The translations under genes and the position numbers were made by a program. From NCBI RefSeq assembly GCF_025860405.1, contig NZ_CP063785.1, positions 7,999,390 to 8,063,389 on the forward strand: a stretch of 64,000 nt of DNA, read 5' to 3'. The stretch's first letter is position 1. Each line of letters starts with the position of its first letter. Shown piece by piece: positions 1 to 8,338 of the stretch. Under the pieces are notes generated by a model. The model ran no database searches. It saw only the letters and a list, made by a program, of their open reading frames with translations, and was not told the origin of the DNA. The stretch is from Tolypothrix sp. PCC 7712. GTDB taxonomy: Bacteria; Cyanobacteriota; Cyanobacteriia; Cyanobacteriales; Nostocaceae.

Positions 1-1
1 T

Positions 2-40
2 CGCAACACACTCAACGAGTTGTTAGACGAGCAGGGTTAA
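2..40 (+). CDS. possible 3' end of a gene truncated by the window edge
   Basis: One frame is open from the window edge to a TAA and reads RNTLNELLDEQG, a charged, helix-like tail that could be the C-terminus of a protein. Twelve residues cannot be assigned to a family. A second frame is also open to a TAG at 46-48, so the choice of frame is a judgement. Confidence 0.2.
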   Translation, partial: RNTLNELLDEQG

Positions 41-198
41 ATAACTAGTCAGATAAATTAATTACACAACGTAGCAGAGCGGAAGGAAGGCGATCGCAAG
101 GGCTGGGATTGCTTCGCTTCGCTCGCAATGACTGTAAAGATTTTTACCCATTTACTGAATTTGTAGTTAAAGGCGATCGCGCAGTGCATAATTTGAGT

Positions 199-450
199 TC
201 AGAAGGCGAAAGTTGAAGCTCAAAGCTCGAACATTGGACTTCAAAACGAGAATGTTCCAGTTCCAAACAAGAACGTTGCACCTCAGAACGAGAATCTTCG
301 AGTTCAGAAGGCGAAACTTGAAGCAAAAAGCTCGAACATTGGACTTCAAAACAAGTACGTTGAAGCAAAAAGCATGAACGTTGCACCTCAAAACGAGAAT
401 GTTCTAGTTCCAAACAAGAACTTTGCACTTCCAAGCCTGAATGTTGCTGA
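199..450. repeat. 21-bp tandem repeat, about 12 degenerate units
   Basis: Twelve consecutive 21-nt units begin at 199, 220, 241, 262 and so on to 430. Each has an A-rich first half (core AAACRAGAA) and a second half close to GTTGCACCT or GTTCCAGT. Units differ by substitution, not length, so the phase is kept. Because 21 is a multiple of three and the units lack stops in two minus-strand frames, overlapping minus-strand ORFs with a 7-residue period appear (SSCLELEHSRFEVQ-like). Their first in-frame starts are poor (TTG) with no ribosome site, so I treat this as repeat DNA rather than a gene. The unit is longer than the usual 7-nt cyanobacterial repeats. Confidence 0.85.
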
Positions 451-559
451 AAAATCAAAAGGACACAACATTGTTGTGCCCCCAGCTTGGTATATTTACT
501 TGCAAAATGGTGTTTTCCTTAATCTCGACCACACCTAAACACTAGTTGACGCAGCAAAT

Positions 560-1177
560 TTAAGATTGCTCGAACAATTTCATTTCTTGCCACCAACGAT
601 TCAGGGGATAGTAAACTACTGGAGCCCAAAGACTGCTGAGGATAGCAGAAGCTAAGGCAACACGCTGATAATAAGTCCAGATGTATTCGGTTTTGCGATC
701 GCCCATTAAACTCAACTCCACTCCAAAAATTGCCTCAGCGACAACTGCCATCACAAAGACAATCAAGGCAATAGAAATAAAGTCTTCTTCAATAAAACGC
801 TGCTTCTGAAGCAAACCAGTCAACATCCCCACTATTCCTAGCGATAAGGCATGAGTGGGGTTAGGCGATGTCATCCCATCCTGAAGTAAGCCCAAAACTA
901 TACCAGCAAAAGCCCCAGACCAAACTGTGCGTTTTACACTCCAAGCCACCACCCAAATTAACAACCAGTTCGGCCCAATCCCCAATAATTCCATCCCTGG
1001 TAAGCGGGCTGGTAACAATAGCAAACATAACAACACAGATCCCGCTGTCACCGCCCAATCGACAAACTGACGTGTGCGAGGATTCCAACGTGCGATCGGC
1101 GGGATTTTAAATTTGGCTCTCCGCGCTGACGGTTTTGACTTATTTGGACGGCGACCAGTAAATGCAGGCATCTTCAT
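560..1177 (-). CDS. mreD: rod shape-determining protein MreD
   Basis: This 205-residue polytopic membrane protein is the third gene of the mreBCD cell-shape cluster. A basic, lysine/arginine-rich N-terminus of about 45 residues is followed by roughly five hydrophobic segments, with the MreD-like stretch WLLIWVVAWSVKRTVWSGA near residues 70-90 and GIVLGLLQDGM just after. MreD joins MreC and the elongasome in the cytoplasmic membrane to guide lateral wall synthesis. The ATG at 1177 is followed by a second ATG two codons on. It lies 234 bp downstream of mreC on the same strand, and the gap holds short A/T-rich repeats, so cotranscription is likely but not shown. Confidence 0.9.
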   Translation of the reverse strand: MKMPAFTGRRPNKSKPSARRAKFKIPPIARWNPRTRQFVDWAVTAGSVLLCLLLLPARLPGMELLGIGPNWLLIWVVAWSVKRTVWSGAFAGIVLGLLQDGMTSPNPTHALSLGIVGMLTGLLQKQRFIEEDFISIALIVFVMAVVAEAIFGVELSLMGDRKTEYIWTYYQRVALASAILSSLWAPVVYYPLNRWWQEMKLFEQS

Positions 1178-1369
1178 GTTGGTGCAACAGTTATGGGGAG
1201 GGTAAGAATTAATTACTAATTCGTAATTTCTAGTTCGTCATGAGGATTTACGCAACAAAATTATAGAGTTTGCGTTTTTGACATCTTGGCAGTTTTCGAC
1301 ATCAGTGCTGCCTGGGTAGTATTTAACCCACTAGCTGCCAGTTTAGAAATCATCCTTTGAAACTATATT

Positions 1370-1407
1370 TAATTACGAATTACGAATTACGAATTACAAA
1401 TTACAAA
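1370..1407. repeat. 7-nt tandem repeat (AATTACG/AATTACA)
   Basis: About five consecutive heptamers of AATTACG, the last drifting to AATTACA, lie just downstream of the mreC stop. This is the short tandemly repeated repetitive (STRR) type known from heterocystous cyanobacteria. Confidence 0.75.
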
Positions 1408-1411
1408 CTGA

Positions 1412-2227
1412 TTAATTAGATTTTGGCGGTTCTGGGTTGGTCGTTGGAGGATTTTCTGTTGCGGGGATGGGGTTTTCGGGTTTTGGATATACAGATACCC
1501 AATCGAGCGATCGTATTGGTGGGAAAAGTTCAACTTTTGCGACTGAAGCTGGAAGTTTCTTTAAATCTAAAGATTTAATTCTGCCGACTGCGACACCAGC
1601 AGGAAACTTTTGACTATAAGTGGAAGTAGAAACATAATCGCCTACTTTCACATTCGGAACTTTTTCATAAAATTCCAGCACTGCTTCCGCCGAAGAATCT
1701 CCGCGCAAAACCCCTTTGGCTGAGGTGCGACCGATTGTGACACCAACTTGGCTTTTCAGGTCACTAATTAATAAAACCCGGCTAGTATTGGGGGTGACGC
1801 TTTCTACCAAACCGACCAATCCGCCTTCTGCCCTCACAATGTAACCTTCTTGAATTCCAGCATTTGAGCCGCGATCCAAGGTGATTTGTTGCCACCAATG
1901 GTCAGCGCTACGTCCAACTACCCGCGCTGTCATTGGGCGAGAAGTAGCTGGCTCCTTCTCTACGTAGCCTAATAAATTTTGTAACTTTTTGTTTTGGCTT
2001 TCTAAATCAGCAATACGTGTTTGTAACTCCAATGTCCGCGCATCTTTCAGGCGTTCTTCTGCAGTAGGCCCCGTCTGCAACATTTGCAAAGGACGAGTAA
2101 TCGTTTGATACATCTCCAGTAATAGCGCTCCTTGGGTTTGGCGTAAAATCCAAGCGCTACTTAACACGAGAGCGATTAATCCAATTTGTAGACCTTTGCG
2201 TTCCCACCAACGACGTAAGATAACCAT
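1412..2227 (-). CDS. mreC: rod shape-determining protein MreC
   Basis: This 271-residue bitopic protein has one N-terminal membrane span (about residues 12-30), a coiled coil (about 55-90, ending LESQNKKLQNLLGY) and the two beta-barrel domains of MreC. The barrel region includes VVGRSADHWWQQITLDRGSNAG and GLVGLVESVTPNTSRVLLISD, the typical family core. The tail is proline- and asparagine-rich (NPIPATENPPTTNPEPPKSN). In other bacteria MreC scaffolds penicillin-binding proteins to MreB on the periplasmic side. The ATG at 2227 lies about 120 bp after mreB, on the same strand. Confidence 0.95.
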   Translation of the reverse strand: MVILRRWWERKGLQIGLIALVLSSAWILRQTQGALLLEMYQTITRPLQMLQTGPTAEERLKDARTLELQTRIADLESQNKKLQNLLGYVEKEPATSRPMTARVVGRSADHWWQQITLDRGSNAGIQEGYIVRAEGGLVGLVESVTPNTSRVLLISDLKSQVGVTIGRTSAKGVLRGDSSAEAVLEFYEKVPNVKVGDYVSTSTYSQKFPAGVAVGRIKSLDLKKLPASVAKVELFPPIRSLDWVSVYPKPENPIPATENPPTTNPEPPKSN

Positions 2228-2348
2228 CTATCCATACCCGATTTTTATATCTTTGAATATTGTGAAGAATTTTGGGTTCTATTTATAGGAAACCCAATAT
2301 CAGATAATGAATTCTACGTATTTAGAACTCAATATCTGATATTTTTTA

Positions 2349-3392
2349 TTACATATTGCGAGAACGACCGCTGAATACCCGTTCCAGCTGCTTGAAGTTT
2401 TCCAACACACGACCCGTTCCCAAAACCACACAACATAAAGGATCGGCAGCAATATGTGTGACGATACCTGTTTCATGGCTAATGAGAGTATCTAATCCTT
2501 TCAGTAAAGCACCACCACCAGCGAGCATAATTCCTCGATCAATAATGTCAGCTGCTAGTTCGGGAGGTGTCCGTTCTAATGTTCGCTTCACCGCTTCAAT
2601 AATTACCGATAGCGGTTCCAACATACTTTCACGAATTTCCGGGCCTTTGATAGTTACAGTTCTAGGCAAACCAGAAAGCAAATGTAAGCCTCGGACTTCC
2701 ATAATGGCATCATGATCATCATTGGTAGGATAAGCAGAACCAATGCGAATTTTTATGTCTTCCGCAGTACGTTCTCCAATCACCAAATTATGAACTTTCT
2801 TCATATATTGCAGGATGGAATCTGTTAGTTCATCACCTGCAATGCGAACTGATTCACTAATAACTGTACCTTGAAGACTAAGTACTGCTACTTCTGTGGT
2901 ACCGCCACCAATATCAATGATCATGTTGCCAGTTGGTTCAGCAACTGGGAGTCCTGCGCCAATAGCCGCAGCGACTGGTTCATCAATTAAATAAACTTCT
3001 CTAGCGCCAGCTTGGGTAGCTGCATCCATCACTGCTCGTCTTTCTACACCCGTCACGCCGCTGGGAATACCAATGACAATCCGGGGTAAAATCAGCGATC
3101 TGCCTTCATTAACACGTTGAATAAAGCTTTTCAACATCAGTTCAGCTGTATCGAAGTCAGCGATTACACCATCACGCAAAGGACGGAGCGCAATCACATT
3201 TCCTGGTGTACGACCAAGCATTTTTTTAGCTTCTTCACCTACAGCCAGTGCAATCTTTTCGTTTTGATCGATGGCTACTACCGAAGGCTCTTGGAGTACA
3301 ATACCTTTACCAGATACATAAACGAGGGTATTAGCAGTACCGAGGTCGATACCCATATCCCACGATGAGCGAAAGTTCCTGAAAAGACCCAC
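2349..3392 (-). CDS. mreB: rod shape-determining protein MreB (actin homologue)
   Basis: Bacterial actin that polymerises under the membrane and directs lateral peptidoglycan synthesis. The actin-fold ATP-binding motifs are present: phosphate 1 (MGIDLGTANTLVYV), phosphate 2 (NMIIDIGGGTTEVAV) and the adenosine motif (IMLAGGGALLKGLD). A longer frame reaches a TTG at 3416, but GTG at 3392 follows AGGACGC at good spacing and gives the usual MreB N-terminus, (M)GLFRNFRSSWDMGIDLG, and 347 residues. It is the first gene of mreBCD and is transcribed divergently from ssb. Confidence 0.95.
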   Translation of the reverse strand: MGLFRNFRSSWDMGIDLGTANTLVYVSGKGIVLQEPSVVAIDQNEKIALAVGEEAKKMLGRTPGNVIALRPLRDGVIADFDTAELMLKSFIQRVNEGRSLILPRIVIGIPSGVTGVERRAVMDAATQAGAREVYLIDEPVAAAIGAGLPVAEPTGNMIIDIGGGTTEVAVLSLQGTVISESVRIAGDELTDSILQYMKKVHNLVIGERTAEDIKIRIGSAYPTNDDHDAIMEVRGLHLLSGLPRTVTIKGPEIRESMLEPLSVIIEAVKRTLERTPPELAADIIDRGIMLAGGGALLKGLDTLISHETGIVTHIAADPLCCVVLGTGRVLENFKQLERVFSGRSRNM

Positions 3393-3651
3393 GCGTCCTA
3401 CGCCCCCTATTTGCAATACTTGATGATTAAAATGGTTAGGTTAATCGTGCTGGATTCTATTATGTTTTTGATCCTGAGTCCAGTAAAGCAGGCTATTTTT
3501 TTCAATAACTTTTGGCAATCTTTACGACAACTCAGTCGTTCTATTTTTTGATCTTCTGTGATTGACTCAGTATATCCGTAAACTTTTCTACAATCTTCTG
3601 AGTAATTTGTATCATTTTTAGACGCAACTATATTGCTAATTCTTTAACATA

Positions 3652-3680
3652 TTTTCAACACTTTCACAATTCGCTATGAT
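3652..3680 (+). promoter_or_regulatory. candidate sigma-70-type promoter of ssb
   Basis: A TATGAT hexamer (3675-3680) matches a -10 box. TTTTCA lies 17 bp upstream (3652-3657) as a weak -35. The start of transcription would fall just before the LexA-type box. Confidence 0.45.
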
Positions 3681-3697
3681 GGAATTCAGAATCAATA

Positions 3698-3711
3698 AGT
3701 ACGTATGTACT
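3698..3711 (+). promoter_or_regulatory. LexA (SOS) box upstream of ssb
   Basis: AGTACGTATGTACT fits the published Anabaena LexA consensus RGTACNNNDGTWCB at every position and is a near-perfect palindrome. It sits between the candidate -10 and the start codon at 3726, where a bound repressor would block transcription. SOS control of ssb is established in other bacteria; here it is inferred from the site. Confidence 0.75.
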
Positions 3712-3725
3712 GAAAGGTAACGCAC

Positions 3726-6512
3726 ATGAGCATCAATGTTGTCACCCTTGTCGGTCGTGTAGGCAGCGACCCAGATATTAAATATTTTGGTGCGACCCGT
3801 TGAATGGGAAACCAATCTCTTTTGAGGTTGGAAGCCATTCGCAAGGATAAGTAGGAATGCCTACATAACCTTGACAACTTAGCTTCTGAGAGGGTGAGAT
3901 TTCTAAGAAATATTAAGAGGAATCAAACTTTTAATAAACTCTTTAGAATTTCAATTCCCTCCTTCTAGATGCAAGGAGATGCAACACCCCCACTAGGGCG
4001 ACTGACTATCAAACTAGTGAAGCGGGGAGTAACGGAGGTAACTCTGAACCTGACAGAGAATCCCCCCAAGCAGAGATGGGCATGAGTAAGATTTTCTGAA
4101 TCTACGTTTGAGCCGTCGTCATTTATATCAGCCTACACAGGTTATTGGCTGTGCCAAAAGGCAAGGATTTGGGCTAGGCAATCCGAAATTTGACCTAGAG
4201 CATCCCCACACAAACCCGGCGGATAGTAGAACTCTAACCCCATCGCAAAGCAGGAGCTAGGAACGGGATAACCCCTCAATTTCTCTCACAGTGGTCGATT
4301 TGTGAGCAGGGAGTCACCCGCATGGAATTGAAGGGAGGGATTGGCTCAGAAGCCAAAGCCTTTGGGAAAGCCAAAGGATATGCAGACAGAGCCACGGTAA
4401 CTCAGAGATGGATAATTCAGTAGGAGTCAAAAAGTCATGGACACGGCAAACAAGCCGATGTATGAATGGGAGACAATCAACTGGTCAAAAACCCAGCGAT
4501 TAGTCTTTAAGCTTCAAAAAAGAATCTATCGAGCCTCAGAGCGTGGTGATGTCAAGGCAGTTCGTCGGCTACAGAGGCTGTTGACCAAATCTTGGAACGC
4601 CAAAGCGGTAGCAGTCCGCAAAGTAACTCAGGACAATCAAGGCAAAAATACGCCTGGGGTTGATGGAGTCTCAAGACTCAGAAATCACCAGAAAATTCAT
4701 CTTGCCAACAACCTGAACTTGAGTGACAAATCTCAACCAACAAAACGGGTATGGATTCCCAAGCCTGGGAGTGGTGAGATGCGACCGTTAGGAATACCAA
4801 CGATGAAAGAAAGAGCGAAGCAAGCCCTATTGAAGCTGGCTCTAGAACCAGAATGGGAAGCAAAATTTGAGCCTAACAGTTACGGTTTTAGACCCGGTAG
4901 GTCATGTCATGACGCAATAACTGCAATTTATAACGGTATTGTGCAGAAGCCAAAATATGTTTTAGATGCAGATATTGAGAAGTGCTTTGACCGCATTAAC
5001 CATAAAAAGCTACTTGATAAACTCAACACAACGCCAACATTTAGAAGACAGATTAGAGCTTGGCTCAAATCTGGAGTTATGGATGGAAAAACGTTATTCC
5101 CCACAGAAGAAGGCACGCCGCAGGGGGGAGTAATTTCACCTCTACTTGCCAACATTGCCTTACATGGAATCGAAGAAATGTTGACGAAAAATTTCTCTAG
5201 AAGAACAGGAAAAACTAGCAGAAAACGAAAACCTAGTTTCGTCAGATATGCAGATGATTTTGTTCTTATGGATGAGAGTTTGGAAGTAGTTCTAGAAGCA
5301 AAACAGTTAATAGAAACATGGTTAAGTGAAATGGGGTTAGTTCTCAAAGAATCTAAGACGCGAATCACTCATACATTCATGAAATATGAAGAAAAGGTAG
5401 GATTCGACTTCTTGGGATTTCATATCCGACAGTATCCATGTAGTGATAAACAAAGTGGGTCAGTTGGCGGAACTGAAAGAAAACGAGGATACAAAACGTT
5501 CATCAGACCCAGTAAAGAAGCCATCAAACGACACCTGAACAAAATTGATGACCTACTGGAAAGAAATGGCAAATCTAGCCAAGAACAAGTAATTAATGCG
5601 CTTAACCCAGTTATTAGAGGGTGGGCAGCATATTACTCAACTGTTGCTAGCAGTCATACTTTTAACAATATGGATAGTATTTTGTACCAGAAATTGTTTG
5701 CCTGGGCTAAGAAAAGAAAAAATCGGGGACAAAACAATACTGAGCTAGTCTCCAATTACTGGGGGGTCAACAGAGGATTAGGCTGGAAATTCATGACTCC
5801 AGATAATGAGTATGTCCTAGAAAGATACCGGGACACTCACATCAAAAGGCACGTCAAAATCAAAGGGGAAAGAAGCCCCTATGATGGCGACCTAACTTAC
5901 TGGAGTAATCGTCTGGCTCAACATCCTATGCTACGTCATGTAGTAGCCAAACTCTTGATTAAACAGGAGAAAAAATGTAGCGAATGTCATCTCATGTTTA
6001 CCAGTGAAGACATTATGGAAGTTCATCACATCGATCAAAATCGCGGAAATAACAAACTCAGCAATCTTACACTGGTGCATCGACATTGCCATGACATCAT
6101 ACACGCAAGAGGTACACACGCAAGCTGAGTTATTGAGGAGCCGTGTGCGGTGAAAGTCGCACGCACGGTTCTGAAACAGAGGTAAGCAGGGCGACTTGCT
6201 TATCGACTGTAACAGTCAGGCAGTGTCAAGTGTAGATTGACGTTAGCAGTCAACAGGCGATCGCGAAATCGAGATGAGCCTGATTGGTTCACATTAGAAT
6301 TATGGGATAAAACAGCAGAGATTGCTGGTAATTATGTGCGGAAAGGTAGCTTAATTGGTATCAAAGGCTCCTTAAAGTTTGACACATGGAGCGATCGCCA
6401 AACTGGAGCAAATAGATCTTCGCCAATTATCAGAGTAGACCAACTAGAGTTGTTAGGTTCTAAACGAGACAGTGAAGCAGCAATGACAGATATGTCCTCA
6501 GAACATTTCTAA
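3726..6512 (+). CDS. ssb: single-stranded DNA-binding protein, split by a group II intron
   Basis: Exon 1 is 3726-3789 (64 nt) and exon 2 is 6214-6512 (299 nt). Joining them makes codon GAG from G plus AG and gives 120 residues with no gap: MSINVVTLVGRVGSDPDIKY, then FESGSVKCRLTLAVNRRS, and on to a C-terminus ending DMSSEHF. This is a complete OB-fold SSB (VNRRSRNRDEPDWFTLELWD, YVRKGSLIGIKGSLKFDTW). Without splicing, exon 1 runs into a TGA after 24 codons, so function depends on intron removal. AAAGG precedes the ATG at 3726. Like many cyanobacterial SSBs it is short; the end DMSSEHF only loosely resembles the acidic tip of other SSBs. Confidence 0.92.
3790..6213 (+). mobile_element. group II intron inserted in ssb
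   Basis: The 2424-nt element starts GTGCGACCC (GUGYG consensus) and ends TGTAAC (AY end). A canonical 34-nt domain V is at 6138-6171 (GAGCCG...CGGTTC, with the AGC triad at 6139-6141), followed by a domain VI-like hairpin at about 6178-6206. The reverse-transcriptase ORF lies in the domain IV position. The boundaries are confirmed independently because exact removal restores the ssb frame. Candidate pairings: IBS2 TATTAAA (3776-3782) with TTTAATA at 3930-3936, and the IBS1 end TTTTG with CAAAA near 4155; these are short and A/T-rich, so tentative. An RNA retroelement of the chloroplast-like bacterial type is the best fit. Confidence 0.95.
4437..6128 (+). CDS. group II intron-encoded reverse transcriptase/maturase with HNH endonuclease
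   Basis: This 563-residue intron protein assists splicing and retrohomes the intron. In order it has RT motifs (RPLGIPTMKERAKQALLKLA near 120; YGFRPGRSCHDAI near 149; VLDADIEKCFDRINH near 177; GTPQGGVISPLLANI near 226; active-site YADD near 270), a maturase X domain (about 370-480), and a C-terminal HNH domain (CSEC near 518, EVHHIDQN, LVHRHCHDIIH). All catalytic signatures are intact, so the protein looks functional. AGGAG about 10 nt upstream supports the ATG at 4437. Confidence 0.95.
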   Translation: MDTANKPMYEWETINWSKTQRLVFKLQKRIYRASERGDVKAVRRLQRLLTKSWNAKAVAVRKVTQDNQGKNTPGVDGVSRLRNHQKIHLANNLNLSDKSQPTKRVWIPKPGSGEMRPLGIPTMKERAKQALLKLALEPEWEAKFEPNSYGFRPGRSCHDAITAIYNGIVQKPKYVLDADIEKCFDRINHKKLLDKLNTTPTFRRQIRAWLKSGVMDGKTLFPTEEGTPQGGVISPLLANIALHGIEEMLTKNFSRRTGKTSRKRKPSFVRYADDFVLMDESLEVVLEAKQLIETWLSEMGLVLKESKTRITHTFMKYEEKVGFDFLGFHIRQYPCSDKQSGSVGGTERKRGYKTFIRPSKEAIKRHLNKIDDLLERNGKSSQEQVINALNPVIRGWAAYYSTVASSHTFNNMDSILYQKLFAWAKKRKNRGQNNTELVSNYWGVNRGLGWKFMTPDNEYVLERYRDTHIKRHVKIKGERSPYDGDLTYWSNRLAQHPMLRHVVAKLLIKQEKKCSECHLMFTSEDIMEVHHIDQNRGNNKLSNLTLVHRHCHDIIHARGTHAS

Positions 6513-6556
6513 AATGAATCCAAAGTCAAAAGTCCAGGGTCATAGAGTTTGACACT

Positions 6557-6597
6557 GGACTGTTGACTGTTGACCGTTGACTGTTGACTGTTGACTA
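6557..6597. repeat. 7-nt tandem repeat (GACTGTT)
   Basis: About five to six copies of GACTGTT, one changed to GACCGTT, between ssb and the convergent SIMPL gene. STRR type. Confidence 0.8.
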
Positions 6598-7344
6598 ATA
6601 ACTAATTTGCAATGTCACCGATGCTTCTACTTGCTGTTCGCCACCAATTACTGGAGTCGAAGCATCAGCTTGAGCTAGCTTCGCAGACTCAGCACGGTAT
6701 AAAACAGGTAATGGTGGGGGCGCACTCGCACCGTTAACTTGAATGCTTACTACTTCTTTAGATGTCAAACCCAAGGAACCGAAAACTGCTTGTGCTTGTG
6801 CTTGCGCGTCTTGGGTAGCTTCTTTGAGTGCTTGCTTTTGAGCAGCTGCGATCGCTTCATCAGTTGCCACAAAACTAATACCATTAATTTGTGTAGCACC
6901 AGCTTTTACAGCTTCGTCCAATAAGGGGCCAGCTTTTTCTGTTGCAATCCGAAAACTAACGGTATTGCTAGCAGCATACCCAGTAATTCGCTGCACGTTA
7001 TTGGTATAACTATAAACTGGATTCAAACGAATACCTGTGGTTTGTAACTTCTCCACATTCCGGCTCTTGAGTAGCGCCACTACTGCTGCTGAACGCTGGG
7101 CTGCTTCTTGCTGTACTTCCTGGGCTGTTTTACCCTGAATTTCTACCCCTAAGTTAACTAAAGATAGGGTAGTAGGAATTGATTCCATACCACGACCACT
7201 CACAGTCAGAGTACGCCACAATTTTTCTTTTTCTTGAGCTAACCCTGGTTGTATAAAAGTTACACAGACAAGCAGAGCTAAAGGTAGGGTTTTACAAAAA
7301 TTGCCAACGTTAAACCGTGAACCGGATAAAGCGGCTCTCAACAT
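6595..7344 (-). CDS. SIMPL (DUF541) domain secreted protein
   Basis: A 249-residue exported protein with a signal peptide (LPLALLVCVTFIQPGLAQ, cleavage after LAQ) and one SIMPL domain covering the rest: LTVSGRGMESIPTTLSLVNL at the start, VYSYTNNVQRITGYAASNTV in the middle and VEASVTLQISY at the end. SIMPL proteins are periplasmic or outer-membrane oligomers of poorly defined role. A longer frame reaches a TTG at 7362, but ATG 7344 with GAGGAG upstream is much better. It converges on ssb and diverges from the EVE-domain gene. Confidence 0.85.
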   Translation of the reverse strand: MLRAALSGSRFNVGNFCKTLPLALLVCVTFIQPGLAQEKEKLWRTLTVSGRGMESIPTTLSLVNLGVEIQGKTAQEVQQEAAQRSAAVVALLKSRNVEKLQTTGIRLNPVYSYTNNVQRITGYAASNTVSFRIATEKAGPLLDEAVKAGATQINGISFVATDEAIAAAQKQALKEATQDAQAQAQAVFGSLGLTSKEVVSIQVNGASAPPPLPVLYRAESAKLAQADASTPVIGGEQQVEASVTLQISY

Positions 7345-7678
7345 AAAATTTGCACTCCTCAAAAAAATTATCTCGGATGTTTGTCATAGAGCATATCTAA
7401 CAATCAACATTTAACGGTTAACTGTGCATAGTCAACCGCCACCACTAAGTTTTCACAATTCTTATGGGATTGAATAGATACGATTTGTATGTTTATACTT
7501 TGACACTGTTACAGTCAAAAACGGAAATGGTTTCATTTTTTGAAACTAAAAAAATTACAACTGACCAATAATTCATTGATGGTACAAGCCGCCGTTTTGC
7601 TGTGGAATCAATATAAAATCTTCAAGCTCCCGTTTCGCTACGGGGTCAATCTAAAATTGTTTGACTGTGGAGATTTTG
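7345..7678. other. divergent intergenic region (SIMPL / EVE genes)
   Basis: A 334-bp A/T-rich promoter region. It contains a copy of a phrase common in these genomes (GTTTCGCTACGGGGTCAATC at 7631-7650). No regulator site can be named. Confidence 0.5.
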
Positions 7679-8089
7679 ATGGCGTATTGGCTGCTGAAAA
7701 CTGAACCCGATAGTTATTCCTACTCTGATTTAGCAATAGAAGGCAGTACAGTTTGGGATGGAGTCAACAATCCTCTAGCTTTAAAACATCTGCGAACAAT
7801 GGTGATTGGTGACTTGGCTTTGATTTACCATACAGGGAAAGAACGGCAGGTTGTAGGTATAGCAGAGATAGTCAGTCAACCTTACGCCGATCCAGCATTA
7901 AATGATGCCAAACGTACAGTTGTAGATGTACGGGCAATACAGAAAGTCAAACAGCCAGTTACCTTAGCTCAAATCAAGCAAGATAGTTTTTTTAAAGACT
8001 TTGACTTACTAAGACTTTCTAGATTATCTGTCGTCCCAGTTTCAGAATCCTATTGGCAACGCTTAATGCAGTTAGCAAACAACAAATGA
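7679..8089 (+). CDS. EVE domain-containing protein
   Basis: A 136-residue protein that is almost wholly one EVE domain, a PUA-like fold that in related proteins reads modified bases in DNA or RNA. The hallmark start MAYWLLKTEPDSYSYSDL is present, followed by TVWDGVNNPLALKHLR and the LIYHTGKERQVVGIAEI core. ATG 7679 follows GGAG at good distance; an upstream TTG at 7661 would add six unlikely residues. The stop codon overlaps the left edge of an interspersed repeat, so the last residues (ANNK) may have been altered by that insertion. Confidence 0.9.
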   Translation: MAYWLLKTEPDSYSYSDLAIEGSTVWDGVNNPLALKHLRTMVIGDLALIYHTGKERQVVGIAEIVSQPYADPALNDAKRTVVDVRAIQKVKQPVTLAQIKQDSFFKDFDLLRLSRLSVVPVSESYWQRLMQLANNK

Positions 8090-8250
8090 GTGCTCAGAAG
8101 CCAGTGCGTTGAGGACGACAGTTGCGTGGGCGGGTTTCCCGACTGGAGCAAACTGTCCGTTGAGGTTCTCTCCGTTGTAGTAACTGGCGTTGCTGAGTAA
8201 AAATGCCAGTGAGACTTTTATACATGACGGTGAAATTTTTTTAATTAGGG
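8087..8250. repeat. interspersed repeat element, copy A
   Basis: It shares several blocks with 41968-42095: AGCCAGTGCGTTG, a GGCGG...CCGACT core, AACTGGCGTTGCTGAGTAAA, and a GACTTT...TGAAAATTTTTT-like end. The ends of the core (CCAGTGCGTTG and AACTGGCG) form an imperfect inverted repeat. No ORF. It looks like a non-coding, possibly MITE-like, dispersed element; copy A is longer by about 50 bp in its middle. Confidence 0.65.
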
Positions 8251-8338
8251 CTGCCTAAAAAGTCCCTAATCTGGCGAGATAGCAGCAGGCTTCTCGTGGA
8301 AACAGGTAAAAATAAAGAGAAAGATTTTCGCAGAACCA

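Larger units (their letters stand above)
3393..3725. other. divergent intergenic region mreB / ssb
   Basis: A 333-bp A/T-rich region carrying promoters for mreB (minus) and ssb (plus). Only the ssb promoter and LexA-type box, listed separately, can be supported from sequence. Confidence 0.6.

Noticed and set aside
199..450. Possible CRISPR array
   Set aside because: Units are contiguous 21-mers with no unique spacers and no cas genes nearby.
144..458. 104-residue minus-strand frame with 7-residue repeats
   Set aside because: It is produced by the 21-bp tandem repeat, begins at a TTG without a ribosome site, and a second frame is open over the same DNA.
3692..3877. 61-residue minus-strand frame across the ssb promoter and exon 1
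   Set aside because: It is a shadow of the ssb exon and the intron 5' end, with no family or ribosome site.
6237..6512. Separate short ssb-like gene starting at TTG 6237
   Set aside because: It is exon 2 of the split gene; the exact intron boundaries upstream explain the missing N-terminus.
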